Positions 46,868-55,156 are shown, counted from the first letter of the stretch. The stretch is DNA of 64,000 nucleotides from Promethearchaeota archaeon (GCA_016839635.1 JAEOTV010000068.1:1-64000), one strand, 5' to 3'. Program-made: numbers and translations. Notes: generated from the sequence alone by a model not told the origin.

Positions 46868-47770
46868 ATGCCTAAAGATTTGATGGAAGATCTAAAAGAA
46901 TTATTGAATGACGCAAACCTTTCGACCTATGAGATTAATGCTTATATTGCACTATTGTCTTCCTCAAAAACTAATCCACCTACAGCAAAAGAGATTTCAT
47001 TAGACTCGAAAGTGCCAAGTGGAAGAATTTATGAAGTTTTAGAGGATTTAGAAAAAAAAGGGGTAATAGAAATCATTGATTCTCGTCCGAAAAAGTATAA
47101 AGCTATATCCTTGAATAAAGCCTTAGATAATTTGATTGGTTTTCAATCTAAAGAAAGTAAGCGAAAAATAGGATATTTATATGACAGAGCTAAATTTTTA
47201 GAATCAGAGTTATATGAATCTGAGATATTGTTTAGCAGAGAACCATCAAAAATCTTCTGGTCGACTATTTATGGTACAAAATCAATCATCTCTTCATATG
47301 CTGCGTATATTAATGAAGCTACGGAAGAAATTATTTTAAACGAGTTTATAAATAAAAGTACTTTAAAAGTTATACCTCATGCAAAACTGATTTATGAACC
47401 TCTTAGAAAGGCAGTTGATCGTGGTGTAAGAGTTAAGGATTTATGGTGTTTTGAATATGATGACCGTCCACTTACAAATGAACATAAAAAAGAAAATGCA
47501 AAAATCTTTTGCAAATTAAAAATACTCCAAGAAGATTTATACGGATTATCAACGAATCTACATGAATTTGAGATGAAATATATTAATCAAAGAACAACAA
47601 CTTACTTTGATATCTTTGATAAAAAAAGAGTTATTTTTAAATTACAAAATCCATTAAAACCGTATCAAATCTTTGCATGTATGAATGTAATCGATCCTAG
47701 TTTAGCTGAAGAATTAAGAAATAAATTTCTTAGTATGTGGACATTTGAAGCTCTTGAAGCAAAAGATTAA
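46868..47770 (+). CDS. TrmB-family transcriptional regulator
   Basis: A 300-residue TrmB-type regulator. The N-terminal winged helix (LSTYEINAYIALLSSSKTNP, then PTAKEISLDSKVPSGRIYEV and LEDLEKKGVIEIIDSRPKKY) is followed by a coiled dimerisation helix and a C-terminal ligand-binding/phospholipase-D-like domain (from about 130; FWSTIYGTKSIISSYAAYI). TrmB proteins respond to sugars, as maltose or other effectors. It is divergent from the DUF6125/TIGR04076 pair and may control that pair, or itself. Confidence 0.9.
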   Translation: MPKDLMEDLKELLNDANLSTYEINAYIALLSSSKTNPPTAKEISLDSKVPSGRIYEVLEDLEKKGVIEIIDSRPKKYKAISLNKALDNLIGFQSKESKRKIGYLYDRAKFLESELYESEILFSREPSKIFWSTIYGTKSIISSYAAYINEATEEIILNEFINKSTLKVIPHAKLIYEPLRKAVDRGVRVKDLWCFEYDDRPLTNEHKKENAKIFCKLKILQEDLYGLSTNLHEFEMKYINQRTTTYFDIFDKKRVIFKLQNPLKPYQIFACMNVIDPSLAEELRNKFLSMWTFEALEAKD

Positions 47771-47793
47771 GAAAATTTTAGAAATTTAATTTT

Positions 47794-48456
47794 TTATTTC
47801 CTTTCAAGAGTTATCACTTTTGTAAATTCTGGAGCATTTTCTTTGATATAATCAATGTTTTCCTTCTCTTCCTCAATCCAATGGATTGGGATTAGGATCT
47901 TAGGTTTAAATGCTTTTATTGCTTGAATTATTTCTGTAGGGTTCATCATATATGGTTCTCTTGTTGTTGCAAAGGCAATATCTATATTAGTTAAATTATT
48001 CATTTCTGGAATAAAACCTGAATCTCCTGAATGGTAAAGTCTAAAATCATTAAGTTCAATAATATAGCCTAACCAACCTGCAGAATTTGGATGTGCAGAA
48101 GAAGAGTATGCAGGAATCGCCTCGATTTTAACTCGGTTCAATTTAACAATCTCACCGGCTTTTATTACATAAATATTAAAATCAAAACGATCTTGTATTA
48201 AGGTTTCTTCACAATCGACAGGACAGACTATAATTGTTGTTGGTTTTACAAGATTTTCTAATGTCTCTACAGAAAAATGATCATCATGTGAATGTGTTAA
48301 TAGGATAAGATCAGCCTTCATTTTCATATTTTCTTCTGATAAATTAACAGGATCAAAATAAATAACAATTTCACTATTAACTCTTATACAAGCACTTCCA
48401 TAAGAATGATCTGTTTCTAACCATTCAATTTTCTTGAGAAATTCTAATAATTGCAT
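47794..48456 (-). CDS. Metallo-beta-lactamase-fold hydrolase
   Basis: A UlaG-like MBL-fold protein of 220 residues. The metal-binding motif is H55-x-H57-x-D59-H60 in LLTHSHDDH, a further metal ligand lies in LYHSGDSGF, and the last in PIHWIEEEKEN. It begins LLEFLKKIEWLETDHSYGSA, the usual N-terminus for this subfamily. A hydrolase acting on a small molecule or phosphodiester is expected, but the substrate is unknown. It is convergent with the TrmB gene (23 nt between stops). Confidence 0.9.
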   Translation of the reverse strand: MQLLEFLKKIEWLETDHSYGSACIRVNSEIVIYFDPVNLSEENMKMKADLILLTHSHDDHFSVETLENLVKPTTIIVCPVDCEETLIQDRFDFNIYVIKAGEIVKLNRVKIEAIPAYSSSAHPNSAGWLGYIIELNDFRLYHSGDSGFIPEMNNLTNIDIAFATTREPYMMNPTEIIQAIKAFKPKILIPIHWIEEEKENIDYIKENAPEFTKVITLERK

Positions 48457-48607
48457 ATTTTCCCACCTATCTTGTAATTAAGAATTTCTAGTTTCAGTTT
48501 AGTTATTATAGATAATTATCTTTTTTCAATTTAATTTTTAATATCAATTAGATATGAAATAATTTTAAAAAAAAAATTATAATTAAAAATTTAAGAATAT
48601 ACTCGGT

Positions 48608-49027
48608 TTAGTCATATCTCTTGTATGTAAAAAGTAACCAGATAAATCCTAAAACTCCAATGGCTGTTGCCGCAATAATAATATAATTTGGCCAATATGC
48701 TGCATCAAAAGATCCTCCTATCCATCCAATCATAGTCATAATCCCCGACGCGCCCATTATGCTTAATACAACCAATCCCATTCCCATTGCATATTCTTCT
48801 TCTCTAAACATTCCAATACCAGAGACTAAACACCAGAATCCTAACAACAATGAAATGATACCTTGCGCAGCAAAAACAGAAAGTACAGCATCAGTAATAG
48901 CCCAACTTATGGGAAGAATGCCCGCCCAAGTTAAAAATTCCAAGATTGCTTTAACAACGAAAACAAGTCCAATTATAATCATCAAAATATTTAATAACTC
49001 ATTTGAATCTTTTTTTTTTTCGCTCAT
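48608..49027 (-). CDS. Small multipass membrane protein
   Basis: A 139-residue protein with four likely membrane helices: about residues 11-31, 42-64, 78-98 and 110-132. The N-terminus is hydrophilic, MSEKKKDSN. The loop FREEEYAMGMG lies between helices 2 and 3. I do not recognise the family. It is similar in layout to the 124-residue protein at 49291, which is on the same strand, but the two are separated by a remnant at 49171. Confidence 0.55.
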   Translation of the reverse strand: MSEKKKDSNELLNILMIIIGLVFVVKAILEFLTWAGILPISWAITDAVLSVFAAQGIISLLLGFWCLVSGIGMFREEEYAMGMGLVVLSIMGASGIMTMIGWIGGSFDAAYWPNYIIIAATAIGVLGFIWLLFTYKRYD

Positions 49028-49170
49028 TTTTTATTCAACCTTTTGAATTTGTAAGATATTTAAAGGTTATAGATTAAGATACAACCGTATTATATAAACT
49101 TAATTTAATTGATTTAATATAAAATAAATGAACTACAATTTCTAATGAAGTTCAAATTTTTGCATGAAAA

Positions 49171-49275
49171 ATGACAAGGAAAAAAATCTTTTTGACGGGT
49201 GCTTTCGGAGAGGTTGGAATTGAGACATTTGGTATATTTCTTGGAGTTTTGTGCCTAAATTTAAAAAAAAAATAA
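49171..49275 (+). pseudogene. N-terminal remnant of an NAD-dependent epimerase/dehydratase
   Basis: A 34-codon frame begins MTRKKIFLTGAFGEVGIETF, then runs into a TAA at 49275. The KIFLTGAFGEVG sequence is the Rossmann dinucleotide motif of the SDR/epimerase family, and the rest of an expected ~300-residue enzyme is missing. It seems to be a truncated gene end. The next annotated genes are on the opposite strand and no continuation is visible in any frame. Confidence 0.5.
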
Positions 49276-49290
49276 GAATTAAAACATTAA

Positions 49291-49665
49291 TTAAGTTGTT
49301 TCTACAGATCTAGCTAACCAATAGGCCACTACAAACATAATGAAGGTAACAACAGATAGATACCAGAAATAAGTATAAAGTATATTTATAACCATTATTC
49401 CAACAACTACAGGTATCGCGGTCAGAAGTAAAACATCCTTACGTTGAATTGGGTTGCGATCAGCCCATATTAGAAGAACAGTCCATCCTAGCATTAAAAA
49501 TGCACCAGTACCAGTTTGATATTTATAAGAGATATCTGTGCTTACGATTGGTATTGAAATAGAAAATTCAAAGATAATTGAAATAAACATATCAAGAAAA
49601 ACCAATAAATCTAAAATAGCCCCATACCAATATGTAAATCTTATGAATACTACTTTTCTATCCAT
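49291..49665 (-). CDS. Small multipass membrane protein
   Basis: A 124-residue hydrophobic protein with four likely membrane segments, separated by short loops that include the conserved-looking TDISYKYQTGTGAF and WADRNPIQRKD. It has no signature known to me. It lies between the BpsA-SpeD gene (70 nt upstream) and the epimerase remnant. Confidence 0.55.
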   Translation of the reverse strand: MDRKVVFIRFTYWYGAILDLLVFLDMFISIIFEFSISIPIVSTDISYKYQTGTGAFLMLGWTVLLIWADRNPIQRKDVLLLTAIPVVVGIMVINILYTYFWYLSVVTFIMFVVAYWLARSVETT

Positions 49666-49735
49666 TTTTACAACCTTAAAATTTGATTTTATTTAATTAT
49701 TATAAAATCAAATAATAGACGATATAAGATATATT

Positions 49736-51160
49736 TTATTTCACTTCAAGTGGTTTATATTCCATTGTAGTTTTTATACCACGTTCAGCACTATAAAATT
49801 CAAATTTAAGAGGTGTTAACTGATCTTTTAAGAATTTAATCACTTTTAATCCTTTATCATATCCTTCGCATATAAAAATATCAATGCTAATATATCCGTG
49901 TTCTGGCCATGTATGAATTGCTGCATGACTAGTTTTCAATATAGCGATAGCACTATATCCATATGGATGGTAATTATGATGATATAAATCAAGTATAGTT
50001 AAATCTGCATATATAAGAGAATCTAAAAAAATTTTCTGTATTTTTTTATTTTCTAATAATAGATCCTGTTTATTGAAGTGCATTTCTCCAACAAAATGAA
50101 ATCCAAGAGGCCGATATGGATATTTAACCACAGATTTCACTTCAGAAGTATATATAAGATTTGAGGAAAAACTAAGATTATATTTATCATTTGGATGTAT
50201 TATAGATTGTAGATAATAGAGATGACTAAATTTCCCAATTATGCTCGCACCTTTATAATGGTTGAAATCAGGGAGCATTTCGTTAATTATAAATCCATGA
50301 TCTAATATTGATAATTGTAATTTCTGCGTTTGTTCTGGAGGTTTATTTCCAAAACTGAGAAGGCATTTTTTACCAATGATGGGGTAGACTCTATTATTAA
50401 TTTTAATTCTTGATTTTATTGCTTGCTTAGCTCTTTTTAGGAATAATCTCAAACCCTCAATTGTATAAGGAGGATCCATTACAGCTACGTCATATTTATT
50501 CATAATTTTTTTAGGGCATGAATCTCTTAAATCATGATTTAAAATATTAATATTTTTTAAATCGTATTTTTTTGCTGATTGAGAAATAAATTCTAAGACT
50601 CTCTTATCAATATCCACTACAGTTATTTCATCAGCTAGTTTTGTCAAACCTAAAGCTAATGAAATTGAATCATCATCGCCAAGGAATATAATTCTTCTTC
50701 CCTCAATATCTCCTTTTTTCAATAAATAAAGAACTTTCTTTATAATTGTAGGGAAATCCGCATGAGATTGATCAAGTGAAAATTCTGGTTCTGGTCTATT
50801 ATAAAGCAAATCTTCAATAATATTCAAGTATATGAATTCTTCTGGTAATTCTTTTATTAAATTGGTGAAACTATCAGGAAGAGGATCATAATCAAATTGT
50901 AATTTGAGGTTTTTCTTTATCCAATCTCTCCCTAATTCTCCAAGATAATTCTTTTTTTCAATAATTCCTGCTTTAACTAATTCACCCCTAACTGCGGCAA
51001 GTGATGGAATAGCAATACCAGTTTTTTGGGCAACTTTTTTATTTTTTAGAGAAGGAAAGCGATACATAGTTAATAAGATCGAGCGTACTCCTTCATTACC
51101 CTCAGCTAGCTTTGCTCTCTCTGCAATTAATGTTAATATCTCTTCAGCATTTTCATTCAT
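49736..51160 (-). CDS. Fused branched-polyamine synthase (BpsA-like) and AdoMet decarboxylase (SpeD-like)
   Basis: Two enzyme modules share a 474-residue chain. Residues 1-330 match BpsA, which makes N4-branched polyamines by adding aminopropyl groups to spermidine: an N-terminal winged helix (about 25-80), the Rossmann motif FLGDDDSISLALG (159-171), and the catalytic DPPYT (229-233). Residues ~345-474 match SpeD, AdoMet decarboxylase, which supplies the aminopropyl donor: GFHFVGEMHF, then KTSHAAIHTWPEHGYISIDI (409-428). The pyruvoyl-forming serine would be S411 with H412, but the residue before is T410 where SpeD has Glu. C431 in IDIFICEG matches the catalytic-Cys context. The whole chain is one frame. 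It is monocistronic. Confidence 0.88.
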   Translation of the reverse strand: MNENAEEILTLIAERAKLAEGNEGVRSILLTMYRFPSLKNKKVAQKTGIAIPSLAAVRGELVKAGIIEKKNYLGELGRDWIKKNLKLQFDYDPLPDSFTNLIKELPEEFIYLNIIEDLLYNRPEPEFSLDQSHADFPTIIKKVLYLLKKGDIEGRRIIFLGDDDSISLALGLTKLADEITVVDIDKRVLEFISQSAKKYDLKNINILNHDLRDSCPKKIMNKYDVAVMDPPYTIEGLRLFLKRAKQAIKSRIKINNRVYPIIGKKCLLSFGNKPPEQTQKLQLSILDHGFIINEMLPDFNHYKGASIIGKFSHLYYLQSIIHPNDKYNLSFSSNLIYTSEVKSVVKYPYRPLGFHFVGEMHFNKQDLLLENKKIQKIFLDSLIYADLTILDLYHHNYHPYGYSAIAILKTSHAAIHTWPEHGYISIDIFICEGYDKGLKVIKFLKDQLTPLKFEFYSAERGIKTTMEYKPLEVK

Positions 51161-51247
51161 AACTAGAACTCCAAAATCGCTAAAGAACTTAATACAAAAT
51201 CGTTAATAACATTTACTTCTAAAAGAAGACCATAAAAAAAAAAAAAA

Positions 51248-52021
51248 TTAAATTTTTGGTTTGATGGCAGAAAACATATAAAATCCGCCCATACTCTTTT
51301 GTTCTTGGATTCGGAATCCAGATTTTTCAAGTAAAGTTAACCAATGTTTATATTTTCTAAATACTAAACAAAAAATTCCACTATATGTAATAAGTTGCCA
51401 AGATCCACGATTCCATTCTCCTACATGCAAATAACCTCCCGGCTTTAATACTCTGTAAGCCTCTTTCAAGGCTTTTTCAGGAGCTTTATCCATATGAAGC
51501 TCATGAAGTACTGAAGAGAAATTTACTATATCGAACATTGAACTTTCAAAAGGTATTTCAATAGCGGATCCATATTGGAATAAAGTTTTATCCTTCACAC
51601 CCTCCAATTTTGCATTTCTTACTACAGTTTCTAATGCATTTCCTCCTATCGCAGTTTTGTTATAGATATCAATACCATAAAGAATTCCGCTATTTTCTAG
51701 ATTTTTAGCTATCTTGATAGCCGTACGACCTGTACCACATCCAACATCCAGTATTTTAGGAGATTCAATGTTATTTAATAATTCCATTTCGATTCCTGTG
51801 AAATTACTATTTCCAAGAACAATATTCATAATACTCATTCCTAGACCTGGCCAGAGAAATATTAATACTAAAATTATACCTGATATTAATGGCAAAAGCT
51901 TAAACCATCCATTCGTTAAAAACCCAAGAATAAGTAATCCAAGACCGATTAACCCTAAAATCATGAATGAAATTATTAAATTTTTCACGTACCAGCCATA
52001 TTTTGGTTTTTCTTCTTTCAT
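51248..52021 (-). CDS. Membrane-anchored SAM-dependent methyltransferase
   Basis: A 257-residue class I methyltransferase. The first ~70 residues include two hydrophobic segments (about 13-35 and 39-60), so it is likely membrane-tethered. The SAM fold starts with motif I ILDVGCGTGRTAIKIAKNL (about 88-107), then YGIDIY, and ALKEAYRVLKPGGYLHVGEW (motif post-III). It is like the methyltransferases for lipids or quinones, but the target is undetermined. It is divergent from the TrmB-like regulator at 52138 around a 20-bp inverted repeat at 52048-52104, which indicates joint control. Confidence 0.88.
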   Translation of the reverse strand: MKEEKPKYGWYVKNLIISFMILGLIGLGLLILGFLTNGWFKLLPLISGIILVLIFLWPGLGMSIMNIVLGNSNFTGIEMELLNNIESPKILDVGCGTGRTAIKIAKNLENSGILYGIDIYNKTAIGGNALETVVRNAKLEGVKDKTLFQYGSAIEIPFESSMFDIVNFSSVLHELHMDKAPEKALKEAYRVLKPGGYLHVGEWNRGSWQLITYSGIFCLVFRKYKHWLTLLEKSGFRIQEQKSMGGFYMFSAIKPKI

Positions 52022-52047
52022 ACTTAATAACCTTTATTAGTAGCTAC

Positions 52048-52104
52048 TTGTGACTAAGTGTCGTGACTATTTAAATGTTGTTGTGTCATGACATTTAGTC
52101 ACAA
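52048..52104. promoter_or_regulatory. Long inverted repeat in the divergent promoter of methyltransferase and regulator
   Basis: The arms 52048-52067 (TTGTGACTAAGTGTCGTGAC) and 52085-52104 (GTCATGACATTTAGTCACAA) are complementary at 18 of 20 positions, with a 17-nt centre. Each arm contains a smaller dyad, GTCrTGAC. Inside the centre sits TATTTAAAT, a TATA candidate for the methyltransferase. A TATA-like TTTATACT lies just after the right arm, about 25 nt before the regulator's ATG at 52138. The site is very likely the operator of the TrmB-like protein, covering both promoters. Confidence 0.75.
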
Positions 52105-52137
52105 CTCTTTTATACTTGTAATCCCTAATAATAATTA

Positions 52138-53013
52138 ATGTCTGCCAAAAAAACTGAAGATTTCATACTAGGACTAGAAAAAACAGGATTATCACATGAG
52201 GAAGCTATAGTTTATTTTACGCTTATAAACCATGGTAAAAAGGGAACATATATTAAAGACTTAACAGATCATATTAGCATAAAAAGAACAACGATTTATT
52301 CTATCATGAATAGGCTTCATGAGAAAGGATATGTGAGGGAAAATCCGGATTATGATGGTCCCAAAGGAGCTAAAATGTATGCCGCCATAAGCCCTGAATT
52401 ATTTATAAATAGAATAATAAACTTAAAAAAAAGTGAACTTGAATTACTTGAAAAGATAAAAACTAATGTTTTCAATAATTTGGAAACACTTTATTTAGAG
52501 AGTATTGAATTTTCCTTTAAAGAGATTGATACTTTTCTAAAGCCTTATTTAAAATCACTTTATGAAAAAGGATGGAAAGTAATTGAACACCTTGTAGAGA
52601 AAAGTCAGATAACTTACGATTTTGAAGCATATGATATCACCCTGTTAGTTCCAGAAGCTAAGTTTGTAAAGGATGCAGGATTTATGGTGTTTAAATATAA
52701 TAGAGATGTAGAAAGTGATGTTAATACATTGAATTATATGTTTGATATGCTCTCAAGAAAAGGTAAAGAGGAAGTTTTAAATAAAGGTATAGGAGTTGTA
52801 GACATTGAGTTAATTGAATCTGAAATAGAAATGAAAGGTAGAAAGTTTAAAGGTCATCTACCTAAATTTATGTTTGAACATGATGATAAGTATATTCAAC
52901 TAACTGAAACAGTAATGATACCTATTAAGGACAAAATATTCTTTATGTGGGCAGAAAATCATACATTTATTTTAGAAATGGCTAATGCCATTTTTAATGC
53001 TGAAAGGTTATAA
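52138..53013 (+). CDS. TrmB-like transcriptional regulator
   Basis: A 291-residue regulator. The N-terminal ~90 residues form a TrmB-type winged helix (LEKTGLSHEEAIVYFTLINH, IKDLTDHISIKRTTIYSIMN and RLHEKGYVRENPDYDGPKG). The C-terminal domain is of unknown type, with helix-strand alternation from about residue 110. From the position of a TATA box (52110 region) the transcript is likely leaderless. It is divergent from the membrane methyltransferase, and an extended palindrome lies between them, so it probably regulates both itself and the methyltransferase. Confidence 0.82.
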   Translation: MSAKKTEDFILGLEKTGLSHEEAIVYFTLINHGKKGTYIKDLTDHISIKRTTIYSIMNRLHEKGYVRENPDYDGPKGAKMYAAISPELFINRIINLKKSELELLEKIKTNVFNNLETLYLESIEFSFKEIDTFLKPYLKSLYEKGWKVIEHLVEKSQITYDFEAYDITLLVPEAKFVKDAGFMVFKYNRDVESDVNTLNYMFDMLSRKGKEEVLNKGIGVVDIELIESEIEMKGRKFKGHLPKFMFEHDDKYIQLTETVMIPIKDKIFFMWAENHTFILEMANAIFNAERL

Positions 53014-53020
53014 ATAAAAA

Positions 53021-53215
53021 TTATTTCAAATTTATTGTTAGTTTTTCCATATTTAACTTCCATACTTTTTCAGGTGCTCTTTTAGTTTCACTTGGTTTAT
53101 AGTCTGCTTTAATAATACCTACACTTTCCAGTTCCCTAAGATGATAATATAAAGATGGTTTCTTCAAACCCGTAAAATCTCCTTTACCACACATACCATG
53201 ACACTTTCAAGTACA
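53021..53215 (-). pseudogene. Truncated duplicate of the ArsR-like regulator at 53402
   Basis: About 64 codons on the minus strand end at a TAA (53023-53021) and read KCHGMCGKGDFTGLKKPSLY, then YHLRELESVGIIKADYKPSE and TKRAPEKVWKLNMEKLTINL. The intact regulator at 53402-53761 has the same second half (KKPTLYYHLRELESVGIIE...KRAPEKVWKLNIDKLVINF). An in-frame TGA sits directly before the CHGMC segment and no start is present, so the DNA-binding N-terminus has gone. Across the break, the plus strand has a short open run to a TAA at 53313 (YSNIWSNRITDEFEIEEFDQ...) that may be debris from another gene. Nothing else is recognisable in 53014-53401. Confidence 0.8.
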
Positions 53216-53401
53216 GCAATATCTGGAGTAATAGAATCACAGATGAGTTTGAAATCGAAGAGTTTGACCAATATTTTAAAGAACTAATTATAATTATAGA
53301 CAATTTTTTTTAATTTTTTTTCTATAGAATCAGAAATAATAAAAAAATAAACAGAGGATACTAAAATATGAGAATTACTCTATTAATATTATTTCAAGGT
53401 A

Positions 53402-53761
53402 TCATAATTTAAAATTAATTACTAATTTATCAATATTCAATTTCCACACCTTTTCTGGTGCCCTCTTATGCTCTGTTTCTTGTAATTTAGCAACTTCTAT
53501 AATACCAACAGACTCCAATTCGCGAAGATGATAATATAATGTTGGTTTCTTTATTTTCCTTCCTTGACCGTTTTGGCAAGTGCCTTTACAATTATCTTTA
53601 ACATTATTTTGTAGTTCTTCTTGCAATCTTAAAAGAGTTTCCATTATTTGATCAACAGTCTTAGGTCCTGTTTTAAGAACTTCAATTATCTCCCATCGAA
53701 TCTGACAATGAAGAGCTTTTAAATAAGAGCCAATTTCATTCAATTCAATTTCTTTTGTCAT
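53402..53761 (-). CDS. ArsR-like winged-helix regulator with a cysteine insert
   Basis: A regulator of 119 residues from the ATG at 53761 (a GTG at 53773 would add four). The wHTH is ALHCQIRWEIIEVLKTGPKT, VDQIMETLLRLQEELQNN and KKPTLYYHLRELESVGIIEV. Between helices lies an insert with C-x3-C (CKGTCQNGQGRK) that could bind metal or sense redox. The decayed copy at 53021 keeps CHGMC in the same place, so this is a family trait. It is divergent from the ABC exporter operon and from its cysteine-rich small gene, and is likely the repressor of that operon. Confidence 0.82.
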   Translation of the reverse strand: MTKEIELNEIGSYLKALHCQIRWEIIEVLKTGPKTVDQIMETLLRLQEELQNNVKDNCKGTCQNGQGRKIKKPTLYYHLRELESVGIIEVAKLQETEHKRAPEKVWKLNIDKLVINFKL

Positions 53762-53817
53762 TTTATCAATCACTTATGTATTAAAAAGATTCGAAACATT
53801 TAAATTTAAACCTCTCA

Positions 53818-53844
53818 TTTAATTAAATATTAAATTTAATTAAA
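53818..53844. promoter_or_regulatory. Repeated TTTAATTAAA palindrome in the ArsR/ABC divergent promoter
   Basis: The 10-bp palindrome TTTAATTAAA occurs twice, at 53818-53827 and 53835-53844 (17 bp apart), between the start of the ArsR-like gene (53761) and the operon beginning at 53982. The spacing and symmetry suit binding of a dimeric winged-helix repressor. In AT-rich DNA such a match may be chance, so the assignment is tentative. Confidence 0.35.
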
Positions 53845-53981
53845 CAAATGATTTAACTAATGAAATTGTCTAGAAGAAAGGCTAAAATCTTTGAAATTGC
53901 GATTTTAGGATCTTTAAGTATTTCTTAAATAAATAATAATAAATTGTGAATTCGAAAAGATTTAAAGAAAGAGGTGAAATA

Positions 53982-54140
53982 TTGAAAATAAAAAAAACAG
54001 AAGAATGTGCCTGTGATAAACCAGAAATAAAAGAAAAACATCCCCAAGGATGTACTTTAAATCAAATAATCAAGTGTCATGGGGATCAACCAATCGACGA
54101 GTTATTAAAGCATATTCAATTAGAAGAAGAAGATAAATAA
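53982..54140 (+). CDS. Small cysteine-rich protein preceding the ABC exporter
   Basis: A 52-residue protein from the TTG at 53982 (a GTG at 53946 would add 12). The TTG is preferred because GAGGTG lies 5 nt before it. Its features are TEECACDKPEIKEKHPQGCT and NQIIKCHGDQPIDELLKHIQ: a C-x-C pair, a further Cys and C-H. It is followed by the ABC ATPase gene 23 nt away. Such a peptide could bind a metal or thiol reagent as chaperone or sensor for the exporter. I know no family. Confidence 0.6.
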   Translation: MKIKKTEECACDKPEIKEKHPQGCTLNQIIKCHGDQPIDELLKHIQLEEEDK

Positions 54141-54163
54141 ATTTTTGTCAAAGAGGTGTAAAT

Positions 54164-55156
54164 TTGAGCGCTATTGTTGTAAATAATCTATCTAAGCATT
54201 TTGAACCGTCTAAAAGGGCAAAGCATGGGAAATTGGGGCCAAATGGGCCTCAAAAAAAAATGGGTATCATTCGGGCTGTCGATAATATTAGCTTTGAAGT
54301 GAAAAAAGGAGAAATATTTGGATTTTTAGGACCAAATGGTGCTGGTAAAACTACTACAATTCGGACTATGACGGGAGTATTAAAACCAACTCAAGGTGAA
54401 ATAAAAATTTTTGGTTTAAATGTGTGGAAAAGCCAAATCACTGTCAAACAAGTTACTGGAAATGTACCTGAAATGGCAAATGTATACATTTCATTTTCAG
54501 GATGGGACAACTTAATGTTTATTGGAGAAATTTATGGTATACCTAAAAAAGACCGGATTATAAAGGCGGAGAGTTTACTGAAAAAATTCGGTTTGTATGA
54601 GAAACGAAATCTTAAAGCAAAAAAATACTCAAAAGGGATGAAACAGCGGTTATTATTATGTATGGCTTTAATGACTAACCCAAAAATACTTTTTCTTGAT
54701 GAACCTACTTCTGGTCTTGATGTTCAATCTGGAAAGATAATAAAACAATTGATAAAAGAATACAACAAATTAGGGATGACAATTTTTTTAACAACGCATG
54801 ATATGGAAGTTGCTAATGAGTTATGTGATAGAATTGCGATAATCAATCATGGAAGGATAATAAGTCTCGATACGCCAGAAAATATAAGGAAAATAACACA
54901 GGATTATCAAGCAATAGATTTAAATTTTGAAAATGGAGTAAATTTAGGAGAAATCAAAAAACTCCATAGTATTATTGAGGTTCAAAAAACTCAAGAAGGT
55001 TTACATATTATAGTCGAAGATATCCATGATTCAATCTTTGAATTAATTGATTATATTAAATCCCAAAATATTAAGATAAAACATCTTAGTACTCGTCAAC
55101 CTAAATTAGAGGACGCATTTTTAAAAATAATTGAGCGAGGTGTTAAAAATGAGTGA
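54164..55156 (+). CDS. ABC exporter ATP-binding protein
   Basis: A 330-residue ABC ATPase. Walker A is GPNGAGKTTT (56-65), the signature YSKGMKQRLLL near 154, Walker B ILFLDEPTSGLD, and the H-loop TTHD. The first 35 residues contain an atypical insertion, KRAKHGKLGPNGPQKKMGII, between the first two strands. The C-terminal ~90 residues form the domain common in ABC-2-type exporters (drug, lipid or antibiotic). The TTG start at 54164 follows GAGGTG by 5 nt. It overlaps the permease gene start by 8 nt and forms one operon with the small protein. Confidence 0.95.
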   Translation: MSAIVVNNLSKHFEPSKRAKHGKLGPNGPQKKMGIIRAVDNISFEVKKGEIFGFLGPNGAGKTTTIRTMTGVLKPTQGEIKIFGLNVWKSQITVKQVTGNVPEMANVYISFSGWDNLMFIGEIYGIPKKDRIIKAESLLKKFGLYEKRNLKAKKYSKGMKQRLLLCMALMTNPKILFLDEPTSGLDVQSGKIIKQLIKEYNKLGMTIFLTTHDMEVANELCDRIAIINHGRIISLDTPENIRKITQDYQAIDLNFENGVNLGEIKKLHSIIEVQKTQEGLHIIVEDIHDSIFELIDYIKSQNIKIKHLSTRQPKLEDAFLKIIERGVKNE

